DNA from: Calycina herbarum
Lineage: Eukaryota; Ascomycota; Leotiomycetes; Helotiales; Pezizellaceae
Length of the DNA stretch: 64,000 nucleotides
Reading direction: 5' to 3'
Assembly (NCBI GenBank): GCA_001414485.1
Contig: LLEY01000111.1
Location: forward strand, 62,001-126,000
Below, piece after piece: positions 1 to 11,679 of the stretch. How positions within the stretch are numbered: the first letter of the stretch is position 1; each line of letters begins with the position of its first letter. The notes under the pieces are model-generated. The model saw only the letters and a list, made by a program, of their open reading frames with translations. It was not told where the DNA came from and did no database searches. The translations under genes were made by a program, and so were the position numbers.

Positions 1-3000
1 TGGTCTCGTTGAATCGTTGGGAGTATTTTGTTTAGAAGACGAAATGTTTGTGAGGACGGAGAGAGGCTTTCTATGGTCGGTCTCCAGGAACTCCGAATTC
101 GAAAAGGAGATTGTGATGTCAAAATCCGCCGATCTAACGATGTGCTAAGAGGCTTCCGGACGATCAACGGTGTTCACGATGATCGAAGGTAGTTATGATG
201 TATGAATGTGGATATGGAAGTGAGGATGATGATGACTGCGGCTGTTGGCTGTAGATGGGGGCTGTATGTACAGGAACGATGAATGGAAAAGATGAAGATC
301 TTGAAGACAGAGAGGAAAGATCGGACGCTGGTAAGACCATATATCAGACTAAGGGACGGTGGTGGGCACGGCTCGTTGCGAGAGACGGCTGAGAAGGTGG
401 ACCAATGGTGCCGGTGTCGTGGGGGGGAGTGCGAAGTGAACAGCGCGCACGCCAAATGCAACGATTAGGCCTCCTGAGCCCTAGCGATGATCTAGGGAGG
501 GGGGATGAGGGGAGGAGCTTCCTTGGAGTGCAGCTAGCACCAGCTAGGAGGTGAGAGCAGGGCAGGGTAGGGTCTTGGGAGACAAGCAGGGGAGATGTGC
601 CACCTGGATATTGAAAAATGACGATCGAGAGCCGGGGACGGGTGGTGTTTAAAATGGCAGAGAAAAGAGTAGAGGGCAGACAGGGTCCAACAGGGGGGGT
701 TTTTTACGCTCGTAGGGAGGGGAGAGTAGCAGATGAGGCTGGCCCAGCAGGCACAGGCCGTTTTTGCCCTCAAGCTCTGGCAGTCGTCTTCTTGTTCATA
801 AACTTATGCTTGTGTGTGAAGCTCTTTCTCGGGTTGGGTCCGCTGGGACTGAAAGGCAAATCGGGCTGGGGACCGAGAATGAGATCGCGGGTTGTACGAT
901 TGATGGATGTCGGGCCCACTGGGCGGTCTTTCCATGCGTGCGTGAGAGAGACTTCAGTCACGGTACAAAGGTCGCAGGTAGGTAAGAGGTAGGAATAGGA
1001 GAGATATCGTGCCACAACACCAGAGAGAGTCTTCCCTCACCCCTCACCCCTCCTCCCCGTCCTTGTCTCTCGACCTTTGGAGGCTGGAGCAGCACACTGG
1101 TACTCACCCAGGACAGCAGAGTGAGAGCACAGAACTGGCCGGGTCCGGATCCGGTGCAGGGTGAGAAATGGGGAAGTTTTGGCATTGGGCGTGCTGGCGT
1201 TGGGGCTGCGTCCGGAGTCTGGAGCACTGGCTCACGACTAGTCGTCTAGCACTGGTCTGATGGTGCTTCGAAACAGGTACGAGTAGGTCTGGTTGAGGGC
1301 TTATCAAGTGGTAGCGTAGTGCTATCTCGCACCAGCAGCGCTGTATGGCTGCATCTTCAGCACCATCGAAGTTCCTGCTGCAGAGGGCGTCATCTGGTGA
1401 AGACGCTGGTGGCGGATAACCGTCTCAGGGTGGAGTGTGTCGACGTAGGCGGTTGAAATTGAAATGTTAGTGTTAGCAGTAGAATGGAAACTCGTCGAGG
1501 GTCGTTCAGGAGAGGAGATCACGGGCTCTCGCTCGTCTCGAGGACGATTCCATCGAGTCCACTGTTCGTGATCATTCTCAGTAATTGACGAGCCACAGCA
1601 CTGAGCAGACAACGGCCAGAGAGTGCCAGAGCCTCCTATCACATCGTGCCCTGTCCGAGTGCCAGACCCAGCAGTCGAGAGTCCCCAAAGCAAAAACAGG
1701 CCCACTGCAGACACGGTACGCCCTGTGGCACCGTCGAGCGTGTTTCCTCTTCCCGGTTGATCCTCACGGGAGGCGTTTACAAAAACCACTCAGCTGGGAC
1801 CCGACTCGAATGGGGCCGAGGCAAAGGCGTCACCACCACCCTCAACAGCTGCTAGTCTACCCACTACTACTGTTTAAACGTGCTACTTTGTCCCAACATG
1901 GTAATAGTTCTTTTCCAAGAAAACAATAAAAGGCCCCATCGTTTCTCCACCCGTTGTATTGCCGATGCTCCAAACTATAGGAAAACTAGCGAGAAACAGC
2001 GCCGGTATCTGACACAACAGCCAGGAGAAACCATGTAGGGAAAAGCCAACAAATCCAAGATGGCCCAGGGAGAGAAACATCACAGCAGACGTCCCTTGAA
2101 CCGCAGATTTTTTTCTACCTCGTGGTATATCGACTTACAGAACTTGGGATGCAAGAACAAATGCCAGATGCCGTTGAATTAAAAGCCCTCGCTTCCCATT
2201 CTCCCCATGGCCAACGGTTCTCGGAGCAACAGTCAAAGTTGGGCAGAAGCTCCGAAGTCCAGCTCCTCGGTTCCTTTATCCACGTGCGATCAACGACATC
2301 GACATGCACGTTCCACCCATCTTCAAAGCTTCTTGGAAAGTACTTACTCCACCGTCTAAAGACAAGGCCACTGGTTTGAAAGTCTAGTTGCGCGCCACCA
2401 GCGCCATGATGACTATTGCGGTCATATTCTGCGATGAAATCATGGCACCTGGAACACCTGGCATCGTATATTGGGCAATGTTATAACGATCTGGGAAAGG
2501 GAACAAGGTTGTGAGCTGCTGGAACGACGGTGGCCAAAAGTGGCGACGCCCGAATAGGAGATCGTTGCCGGGCGATGCGATCTCTTTGCGCTGGACTGCT
2601 CTTTAGCCGCCGCCACAAAAGGGCGTTGGGATCAAGACCCTACGAGCCACAGGGCCTGGCCACTCTGGAAATTGCCAGGACGACCCAAAAAGGGCCACCT
2701 CCCCAAGGCCAGGATAGCTTGAAGGGGAGGAGATTTCGCAATAATTCCCAGCAGGCTCTAAACAGTTCAGGGTCGTCCTGACTACCTGGGCTTATGGGTT
2801 GCAGGAGGGGGAAACAGCAGTCAAGGCATTTGCCCCTCTACGATTGTCCCAACCCTCCTGGAATAATAAAGGTAACGGTCGTTTACCAATTGAATTGTTT
2901 TTTCCAGTCTTGGTTGAACAATTCGGGAAGCAGAATAGACTTGGAACAATTATAATTCTCCTGCATCCTCGTGATTCAAGTTGTTTCCAAACATCCCTCC

Positions 3001-6000
3001 ACCTCCAGCTTTTCCTCCCCATCGCCTTGCGGCTTCCAGCAGATCAGTTCGGGGCTGCTTCCCAAAGAGAATGCGTTCCGTCGCCCGACCAATATCTTGG
3101 GAACTGGGCGCATTGTCAAGGACGGCTATCCCGGAAGCTTTTTACCAGCTTTTCAACAGAAAAGAAGCTTTGGGAAATTATGGGACTTGACAGGAGAAAC
3201 CAAGTGACTTCTATTTTCGTCATCCACCCATGACAAACAAATAAACTCTTTTTCGTTGCGTGGGAAAAACTTCTTTCTTTTGGGCCATCTTTTGCGAAAC
3301 AATGCCATGGTGAGGCAATCCTAGGCTGGCTGAACTCGCATGGTAATTTTCAAAAAGTTCCAGCCCACCAAGATGGCAAGATCCCACTTGGGATCTGCAT
3401 TGTCCATGACGGGAATCTCACCAAATCTCCTAGCGCAGATCATGAAAGTGAGAATTGATGCTTCAACCATGCAAGCACACTCCGTACTCGGGACAGGTGC
3501 AGCAATACACCACGAGTTTACAGCAACTCGAGAAGTATCATAATGCTGTCTGTTATTCCTCAAACCCTATCTTCTGATAAGCTTGTTATGGCGCCTCTTC
3601 TGATATTCCGTACTTGGCGTTCCTTCCGCTTTTCGCTCCCGGTTCCATCTCATGATGCTTCATCTGTCTTTGATAGTTGTCGATAGGCGTTCAGACATAC
3701 TTCCCGTGATTCGATCATTCAAGTCATCCATGATTCATCTCTTGCTGCTGACTCGAGCGGTGGCTGTTTGTTTTCCTGCCCCCTTTGGGCGCAGCCTTTG
3801 GATCTCAACCAGTTGGAAGGTGCATATGCCCCTGCATGGCTTTGAAATTGCCGCATGTACGTTGGCTTGGTTGAAATTCATCGAACCTGGGTAAATATAT
3901 GTCACGGTGCTGATCAGGCTTGAGAAAATCTTCCCCAAGAATCACCATCAATAAATCATGCGAAATGTATTTCTGGACACGGCTTGAGAGTTTGCCAGGG
4001 AATTCTCGTGTGTGTTTCCTCAGCTGTCTTTCGCCTCCGGCTTCGCGCACAGAGGATGGGGTGGTAGGACGGTATTGGTGGTACTTGGTGACAAGGTCAT
4101 GCAAAGGAGAGAGAGCTCGAGATGTGAAGGGGGGAAACAGAGGGTTGGGACTCCCTTGAGCTAACCCCTGCTGGGGAGCATTCAGCATCGTGCCGCGGAC
4201 AAGGACTGGGGTAAAAAGAGCCATGGTCATTGATGTTGTGCTGATAGCCCCACTCATAAACCCTGGTCCCAAGAGCATGGGGCAAGTCGCCGACCTCAAC
4301 GAAGTGGTGCATCGTCACACTGCTGGATCCTCGGATCGTCGTGAGCATTGGTCGTGACTCGCTGGAACGTGCAGACTGGAGGTGGTATTACAGATGGGAG
4401 CCCTCGTCGTGAAACGATCGACCGCTTTTCATCCGATGCCCAACTCCGTACTGCACAAAAGAAACACCGGGACCACGAGGGGAAAGACTTGAGTGACTTT
4501 CCTAAGAATGTCCAAGCCTTCTTGGGCCTTGAGGGCGTCCAAGGCTCTCCAGAATAGCAACATAAACACAGCATCTAATAATCATCATTGGTACCCCCTG
4601 GGAAAGAGAGTTGATTTTCTCCATTCGAAGTTGGAAGCCAGAACACACGGCTTCCCAGCGTGTCCACGACAAATTCAAATATTAAATTGGATTGAGGAAC
4701 CTGCCGGCACTCGCCGTGACAGACGTGAAGGCGCCACGAACGGTGACCTCCGGTGGCATTGTAATGTATTTGTTTTTGTTTCTTGTAGTGATTATTCCAA
4801 ACAAGAAGCGGCGGCACAAAAAACCGTTGAAGGGCGGGCTGGAGTCAATGCGGGGCGTGAAGAAATAGCGTACAGTCACGCAGGGGGTCTGATGATTGAT
4901 GAAATCCCATGGTTCAGGACCTTGTACTTGCTTGGAATCGCACAAGAGCCGGGCCCTCGCAGAAGAAACGACTCGTTTGTACTTTCTATCAACAGTAGAA
5001 TTCCCGTTGATCGTGACGACCATATTGTTCAATTTCAAAGCGGAATAAACACAGCCGTTGAACGCTTCCTTTCACACCTGCCAATTGACTGGCAAAGGAA
5101 GCCCCGAGGATGCCAGACAGCGGCTCATCGGGAAACTGGTCCACCGAAACCAAGGCTCAATATTGAATTGCGGAAACGTTTATTTTAGTCATGAGCGGGA
5201 AAGGCTCTGTTTTGACGGCTCTCTTTCGATCTTTGACCCTGGACGATGACTCGCCGCCACATGTCGTTGGACGGTTCGCTGCCACCTGTGGCTAAATAAG
5301 TACCAAGTCGCTGACTTGCTCTTTTGGCAGTTCGAGCCTATTTTGACCACTCAAGCACAGGCATTTCCCAACGCAACGGATTCCAGAGGAGCTACTCTAA
5401 TGATAACAAAACAGAGCTCGCCGTAATCGCTTGAAACGGCAACTCTGTGTGTTTATTTGCAAGGCATCTCGCTGTCCGAAAAATCCTCAACGAAGCTATT
5501 GGTTGGTGGTGCCAAGCGGTGGAAGGATTGAATTGAGAAGGGAAAATGAGAGATCACCTGCTTCGTTCAACCCCCTGGTGGCCCCACAATTGCCCCTTGT
5601 CCCTTTGAGGCTTGCAGACGCTGCTCCCTTCCCCAGTTCCCCATCTCATCCCAGGATGAATCCAGCAGACGGGTTCAAAGAACAGGTTTCATGTCTCTTT
5701 TCTTTTGCGATGCAATAAATGGCCCCGCTCGTGATGAGGTAAGTATCTCGTACTTGTTTGTTGTTCCTTTCCCACTTTTGCAAATCGAATCTGTGTTGAA
5801 TCTGGGCTCCCACGCGCTCACCCTGTCATGCTGGTCTTTTCCCTGCTCTCTCTGAGCGGCTCCTCGAGATCCGATAAATGACGGCCTTGTCATGTAGATC
5901 ATATGCATGGGTAGCTTCCCTCCCAGCCTCCAGCAGCCGCTCGGATTCTATCGATGAGAATGTATGAAGAAAGCTATTCTTAGACATAATTCTGTATGGT

Positions 6001-6929
6001 GGGATGGAAAATTGGAGGAGGGATGTAGGAAGGGAAGGTAAAATGACGAACGACCGGGCGTGGAGTTTTTCCAGTTCTGATTGGCATGACTTTGAGCATC
6101 ACAATTCCGTATCGTCGCAGCAAATTTGGCTGGAAGAATTGATGAGGGTGCATCGCATCGAAACGGGCTGGCTAGACTATTTTTTTCGTTTTGTAAAAGG
6201 TGTGTGGCAATCCAGGGGGGGCCGTCTAGTTCCGTCCAGAGGAGCCAGTCAGTAGTCGAGTCCAATGCCCTCGAGTCGTGCTGGTCGCAGGAGACAGAGC
6301 AGCTGGAACGGAGAGTCGGAGACAACATCAGCAAGGTGCTATTCGTCCAGAGGTGTCACCGCTGCAGTGTGCAACGACGCAACGCAACCCTCTCTGCACC
6401 TGCAGTGGTGTGCAGATGCTGCATGTTCGACAAATGGAGAGGGAGATTGCTAGGTAGGTAATCATGACCAATGTGCGGGGACACCGTTGAAAGGACGTGT
6501 GTTTGAGAAATGGTGGTGTTTGTGTTTCGATGGCCGAGTGGCTGACGGGCTGAGGACTGATTGGTATTGAAGGGGTTGAAAGTGCGAGAAGCGAGTTTGA
6601 TAGGTCCATTAATAGTTTTCGAGCAGGCGGCGGGGGTTGAGTGGATGGAGGAAGCGAATGGAGAAGTTCAGACGAATAGAGGCAAGAATTCCACCGCTTT
6701 GCCGTAGAGGAAATTGCAATACTTGGAACTGACAGGCCGTTGTGACCATGTTGTGTATGAGGATATACTTCTCAGCAAAGTGGAGAAGAGAGGAAGATTT
6801 TGTGGGAGCGGATTTTGATATGGCACGTGCACGCATTACCTAAGCACCAAGGCAAAATCCTGCCCTGCCCTGGCTTGCAACTCGCGATCAAGCTGATCTT
6901 TGATATCTGAATAACTTCCAGTGCAAGTA
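1..6929. other. Long stretch with no supportable gene
   Basis: About 6.9 kb without a convincing coding region. Open frames up to about 230 codons occur on both strands, but none shows a recognisable domain, a good start context or splice sites joining it to another plausible exon. Composition is mixed, with C-rich or CT-rich patches (around 1030-1070) and no obvious repeat. Stretches this long in filamentous fungi often lie upstream of regulatory genes and may hold long 5' leaders or non-coding RNAs; that is inference. On the minus strand a stop-free frame of about 55 codons reaches the left edge (roughly 1-170) and could be an exon of a gene lying further left. Confidence 0.5.
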
Positions 6930-7479
6930 ATGCAGCATATCACCATGCAGGAATCAATACCTCCCCCAATCTTGCCCGCAACAGCAACGGCACCATCGCC
7001 TTCCGTACCCCTCCCCGATACGATGAAGGACGTTGTAATGAGCGATGCGACGCCAGATAGGCCAGCCGTTTGTGCCCTCCGCTCTCACTTGATATTGGAA
7101 ATTCTAACCCCAGCATAGTCCCCAGCAGTCGGGACAATCACAAATGCTCCCAGTCCAGCACCTCCGCGAACTGGTACACCCGTCCGAAATACCAATGGCA
7201 ACGATTCTACCTCGAGAGCCACCTCACAACATCCCGATCCTGCCCCTACCATGCCCAAGGAAGCCCCTCCTCATGGTGCACCCACAAGACAATATTTGAA
7301 TGGGAAGGTGACTGGGGTTCTGTTGGAAGGGATGAAGCAGATTGCAAAGGACCAGTAGGTGTTATACGACATAAGTCCAGGGATTATTTTTGTTGGCTGT
7401 GCTAATAAACTGCAGGCCAAAAGATCCATTGCGTGTGCTTGGAGAGTATCTTTTGCAAAGGTCTAAAGAGCTGGAATGA
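6930..7479 (+). CDS. sdc1: COMPASS subunit Sdc1 (Dpy-30 domain protein)
   Basis: Spliced model: 6930-7067, 7119-7354, 7416-7479 (438 nt, 145 aa). The N-terminal two thirds is a Pro/Ala/Thr-rich disordered tail. The last ~44 residues form the Dpy-30 motif, beginning TRQYLNGKVTGVLLEGMKQI and ending in PLRVLGEYLLQRSKELE. In the family this helix pair dimerises and docks on Bre2/Ash2L in the Set1 (COMPASS) H3K4 methyltransferase. Intron 2 splits the motif (donor gtaggt, branch gctaat, acceptor ctgcag) and restores it exactly. Intron 1 is less certain but keeps the frame (donor gtttgt, acceptor catag). A second in-frame ATG at 6945 is an alternative start, and an upstream exon cannot be excluded. 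It converges on the uS15 gene. Confidence 0.88.
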
Positions 7480-7833
7480 AGGACTGAAATGATCATGAGA
7501 GGATACTTAGTATCAGACACTATACCATCTGGGTGGGAATTATTGCATTGAAATGTCAGACTTGGGGCGTTTAACGGTGTCAGGGTTTACGAAGCAGCTT
7601 CGTACTTGGAATATCAAGTCACAATGCACTTCCATGGTTCTTAAAAATATAGTACAAGGTAGACACGAAATGGAGAAGATCAATCACAGGACTATGGGGA
7701 TGATATTTTTGCTTTGGAATTCCTATTTATCAAGGTCTACGCGTCGTAGACGGCCATCAATGCAATTGTGCCCATACCATACCCCAAAACTCCATGCCAA
7801 ACCAATAACACCATTTTCGTATCGACATTACAC
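7480..7833. other. Convergent 3' intergenic region
   Basis: About 350 bp between the stop codons of the Sdc1 gene (+) and the uS15 gene (-). It must hold both 3' UTRs and polyadenylation signals. I see no further gene or repeat. Confidence 0.6.
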
Positions 7834-8534
7834 TTATGCAACCATGGTGCTGGCAGTGGCGCTCTCGTATCTCCAGGTTGGTGGGAGGACACCGACGGTC
7901 TTGTAGTAACGGGAGAGACGGTGGATTCGGGACTCGATGAGAATGAGACGGAACTTGGAGTCCTTGTCCTTTCGGTTGCGCTCGAGATGCTTGCGGACGG
8001 CAACAGCCTTAAGTTATGGGTGTTAGCATGGTATTATATGGCAAGGCTGGATGAATGCGAACCTTCTTGATCAACATGTAAAGGTCCTCTGGGATTTCTG
8101 GTGCGAGGCCTATTCATTTCACTCCGTCAGTCAAAGACCAAGCAGAGGCAGTATTTTATATTGCACATTGGTAGACCACCAAAGGCGATCTCCATGTTAA
8201 GAAGTGGATCATGTTTGTGGTATCGTACCATTTGACTTGAGGATTCGGAGAATCTTGTTACCTATAGAAATTGTTAGCGCAATGCTGCGACGGGATCTGT
8301 CTGGTTTTTTCCCAGAGGAGCAATCAACATACCAGTAACAACCTTGACTTGTGCGATACCATGAGAATCTCTGAGGACGACACCGATCTGGGATGGGGTT
8401 GCGCCCTTCTTGGCCAACTTGCAAATTTGGTCGACAACGGTCTCTGGGGTGGTCTTGAGCCACGCTGGAGGAGTGCGGGAGTATGGGATGGCGGAGGCTG
8501 ATATGCCCTTTCCGTTGCTGTGAAGACGACCCAT
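7834..8534 (-). CDS. rps13: 40S ribosomal protein S13 (uS15)
   Basis: Four exons on the minus strand: 8333-8534, 8229-8261, 8063-8109 and 7834-8007 (456 nt, 151 aa, the usual length of eukaryotic uS15). The protein starts [20 protein letters not shown] and continues through the [22 protein letters not shown] and [15 protein letters not shown] blocks. It ends with [20 protein letters not shown] and STMVA. Each splice restores the family sequence, for example [22 protein letters not shown]. The protein binds 18S rRNA in the small subunit platform. Three introns in such a short gene are common for fungal ribosomal-protein genes. No anomaly seen. Confidence 0.97.
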
Positions 8535-10866
8535 GATGAATTAGTTGGTTTGTCGAGAGGTTTGTCGAGCTGCCTGGTCTTTTTGCGTTAACTTTTCAAG
8601 AGGTTATCGTCAGAGGTTGAATTCAACTTATTTTCTGTGTGCGCTAGTGCTCGCTTCCGAATGGTTTCGGCGCTTTACCCAATCGGGAAAAGCTCCTTTT
8701 TTGGGGTGAAAAGAAAATTCGAGTTCTCTTCCCCAACCAAACTTCAACACCACCACCGAAACTTCACGATTATGGAATCTGATGCGCGCGTCTGCTCGAT
8801 GGCCGTCGATTGAACTTGACACAACACTACGATTAATCCAGTGCTTGCGATGCAATTAACCCCTCATGGTAAGCACCTTTTCCACCTTCTCAGCCTCAGC
8901 CCGACGAACAATTCACAATGATGATACTCCAATTTTACTTATTTTCTGGTACCTCTTGATTTAGTCTCTCCTGCGGGAGATGGCGATGATCTAAACGGAC
9001 TTCTGATATTTTGTTCGATCCATGTTGGTTTGAATGCAGATATTTTCAAGTTCTTGAGCTAACATTTTCAAAGACAGGAAAACGTGACGCAACTCGGCCC
9101 TCTTCTGGAAACTGCTTTGATATTCGGGCCAAAGGGGACTGTCCACCCACTCGCTATTGCCATACAAAATTTATATCAATTTTAACTCTATCAAATGAAT
9201 CAATTGTTTTCTCTGCATTTTTCCACCGCGTTTGACTTTTCACCCTGCATTTGCTACACGTTCATCTCAAGTCCATCTCAAGTGAAACGACTTAGTTCAG
9301 AGACAGCATGCACATGTACTTTGTACTCTCCACCCTCCCCCCCCTCTTAATTGTCTGTAGACCGCACAGACATTTCACAGCCAAACTACCCTTCCTTGCA
9401 CCTGACAGACAATTAAGGGGGGGAGAGTAATTGAGCTCTCGAATATTTTCACCAATAACCTTTCCTTTTCCGTACCACCTTATTCACAGAACCTTGAAAA
9501 AAGGCTGCATCTCTCTGAAAAGCTCTGGGTTCCCCACTGGAAGACCCAGCGCTCGGACAAACCGCCGCCTTTTTCCGATCTCACCACTGCAGCCGGCCAG
9601 GGGCCAGGGTTTTCCAATCCCCGCAACAATCATCCCAATCATCCCACTGGCTTGACTTCTTCTGGCGATGTTTAACGACAATTCCCGCTGGTGGCGTTCA
9701 CCACCCAGGACACGCCCAGGAGGGGCCAGAGGGTTTTAAAATAGCCCCTTCCTTGCCTATTGCTCATTATTGTTTACTATCACGGCCCCATGCCAATATG
9801 TAATGACTTCAAAATCCATCAACTGTGGCCAGCTGAATCGAAATCACAATCATACTCTATCCCCACCGCAAAAATACGAATACCAGGGCCATGCGGGGAG
9901 CGGAGGTACATCCATCCACTCGCCAACCGCTTGAATACTTCCCTCCTGCAAGCGTTCGGTGATGATCAACCAGGAAACAACACCAAAACGCTCACCGGTG
10001 ACCGTTTCTTGTCTTTCCCTCGATCCTCACCACCACAGGCCAGCAGAGGGCCAACCCCTTAAGACAATCCACGTACACACGTCCTGTACCCTACCGTACC
10101 TCCGTCCGAGAGCATGAAGAGCTTCGCGGGACGGCAGGCCCTTCGAAGTCGTTGAGCCAGTCACCAGATCAACATGAGACATATCGGGAAATGTTTCATA
10201 GAATCTGGAAAGTGGGGAGTGCGATCCTTACTTATTACTGCAGGAGCACATATGCTTTGAGTCTAGACTAGTCGATGCCGTCCTGTAGAGACATTACTCG
10301 AACTCAAGCCCTAGCCTGCACCACTGAATCGCTCCAAATGATATCAACGGGTGCTAGACTGTAGCCTCCACCCCTAGCCCTATTCAAATTAAATAATAAT
10401 ATTTGATTTGATTTTCGGAGACTATTCTTTGATCCAAATCGGTAGCTCCTGTTGTGGGCTTGAAAGCGGCCGTTCAAAATGAGTTCTTTGGGACACAATG
10501 TGGATTGGCTCAACACCTGCAATTCGTCCAGGTACGAGGCATGAGATATATTCCGCAAAGTCTAGGCCCTCTTTATGAACACTGTGGAAAAAGACTCTTC
10601 CCCATGTCATGAGTCGTACACAAAAAAGCAAAGTATCGTGAATCTCAATTTTCGGTTGTGTTTCCAGACTACCGAGTGCGAAAGATGAAGAAATATTGAT
10701 TTGAAAACTCCAAAGGGGGTATTGTTTGCTTCTGCGTCTAGTCCTTCGTATATCGAGCCCTTCAAGTCCCTTCCACCACTTTCAATTCGGATCACACCGA
10801 GCCTTATCGATCGAAAATCTTGAACAATGTCTTTCATCCAGCCTCGTGGCGTCCCGGAATGTCTTT
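8535..10866. other. Intergenic region with one inverted repeat
   Basis: About 2.3 kb between the 5' end of the uS15 gene and the 3' end of the ureidoglycolate lyase gene. The part next to 8534 should hold the ribosomal-protein promoter and leader. An inverted repeat lies at 9324-9429 (listed separately). The open frames here (up to ~100 codons) look random. Confidence 0.55.
9324..9429. repeat. Inverted repeat with C-rich/G-rich arms (MITE-like)
   Basis: The left arm (about 9324-9358) reads TACTCTCC, a C-run, then TTAATTGTCTGT. The right arm (about 9405-9429) is its complement: ACAGACAATTAA, a G-run, then GAGAGTA. A ~46-bp loop separates them. The transcript or single strand could fold into a long hairpin. 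No target-site duplication was recognised, so a transposon origin is only one possibility. Confidence 0.7.
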
Positions 10867-11679
10867 TCATAGTTTTGCCTTGGGCCCGGGTATTGTAACC
10901 AGAAGTCCACCACCATTTTCCTTCTTGAATTTCACTTCCTGGCAGTCTTCTATCGCTACACCATTTGCGAATTGGACAACCACAAAGTCTATAGGTTTCT
11001 CCCCAATAACTACCATTGGTGCATGCCTGTGAAAATGGGAATTAGCCCTACCTTCTTTTCTCATGCAATAGGGAAAACGAGAAATTTTTAAATCATACCA
11101 AGTCCCCGCTCCATAAGTCACAGCCTGCGAACCATTTGCCAAAAAAGCCTGAACCCCCTTCAAATCAGGTAATCCCCTCCCCGGATACCTTCCAAACTCA
11201 CTCGTACTCGTAGGAACAGGTAACCCCTCGTCCTCCCCAGAAGGTTCCAAACTCGGTGCCACAATAACAAGATAACTCGTCCTCTCACCCTCTTTCCCCG
11301 AAAGTCCTAGTGGAATAAATGTCTGAGTCGTAAAAGGATGTCTTTCCAAAATCTCAACCTCAAAACATCCCTCTTCCCTCTCCTTATCTTGTGACCTGGG
11401 GATAAGAGATCTAGGCGCACAAACAAACATATTCATCACCGCTTTCCCCGGGTTCTCTGCGCCATAGAGATTCCTCATATGCGTGATATCTAGGTATTTG
11501 AGGGCGCTTCCTTGGTTTGCTAAGACTGCTTTTGGTGGGAGAATTTGTAGATGGGGGTGGGGGGTGAGAGAGGGTGAAGGGTTTTCTATGACGGTTCCGA
11601 ATTGGGCGAAGGCATTTTGAGTGAGAGGTTGGATTGGGATTGTTTGATTTTGAAGGGGGAGCGGTATTGTGAGAGGCAT
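10867..11679 (-). CDS. Ureidoglycolate lyase (allantoin catabolism)
   Basis: Two exons: 11099-11679 and 10867-11026 (741 nt, 246 aa). The intron 11027-11098 is 72 bp long, a multiple of three, and has no stop, so an unspliced reading gives a false 270-aa protein with a 24-residue insert. Splicing (donor gtatga, acceptor cacag) joins GAGTW to HAPMVVIGEKPIDFVVVQFA, which is the conserved family block. The enzyme (family of yeast DAL3) cleaves ureidoglycolate to glyoxylate and urea, the last step of allantoin use as a nitrogen source. The N-terminal NAFAQFGTVIE segment also fits the family. Nitrogen-regulated expression would be expected from the pathway, but I did not identify GATA sites. Stop codon TGA at 10867-10869. 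Confidence 0.92.
   Translation of the reverse strand: MPLTIPLPLQNQTIPIQPLTQNAFAQFGTVIENPSPSLTPHPHLQILPPKAVLANQGSALKYLDITHMRNLYGAENPGKAVMNMFVCAPRSLIPRSQDKEREEGCFEVEILERHPFTTQTFIPLGLSGKEGERTSYLVIVAPSLEPSGEDEGLPVPTSTSEFGRYPGRGLPDLKGVQAFLANGSQAVTYGAGTWYDLKISRFPYCMRKEGRANSHFHRHAPMVVIGEKPIDFVVVQFANGVAIEDCQEVKFKKENGGGLLVTIPGPKAKL

Noticed and set aside
1..170. Minus-strand open frame of ~55 codons touching the left edge
   Set aside because: No start codon and too short to judge; could be an exon of a gene to the left, but there is no positive evidence.
1322..1789. 155-codon minus-strand frame
   Set aside because: Gly/Ser/Thr-rich random-looking translation without start context or partner exons.
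4493..5188. 231-codon plus-strand frame
   Set aside because: No recognisable domain, biased mixture of residues, no splice partners; likely a chance frame in GC-balanced DNA.
10867..11679. Unspliced 270-aa version of ureidoglycolate lyase
   Set aside because: The 24-residue insert breaks a conserved block and is bounded by good splice sites; treated as an in-frame intron.
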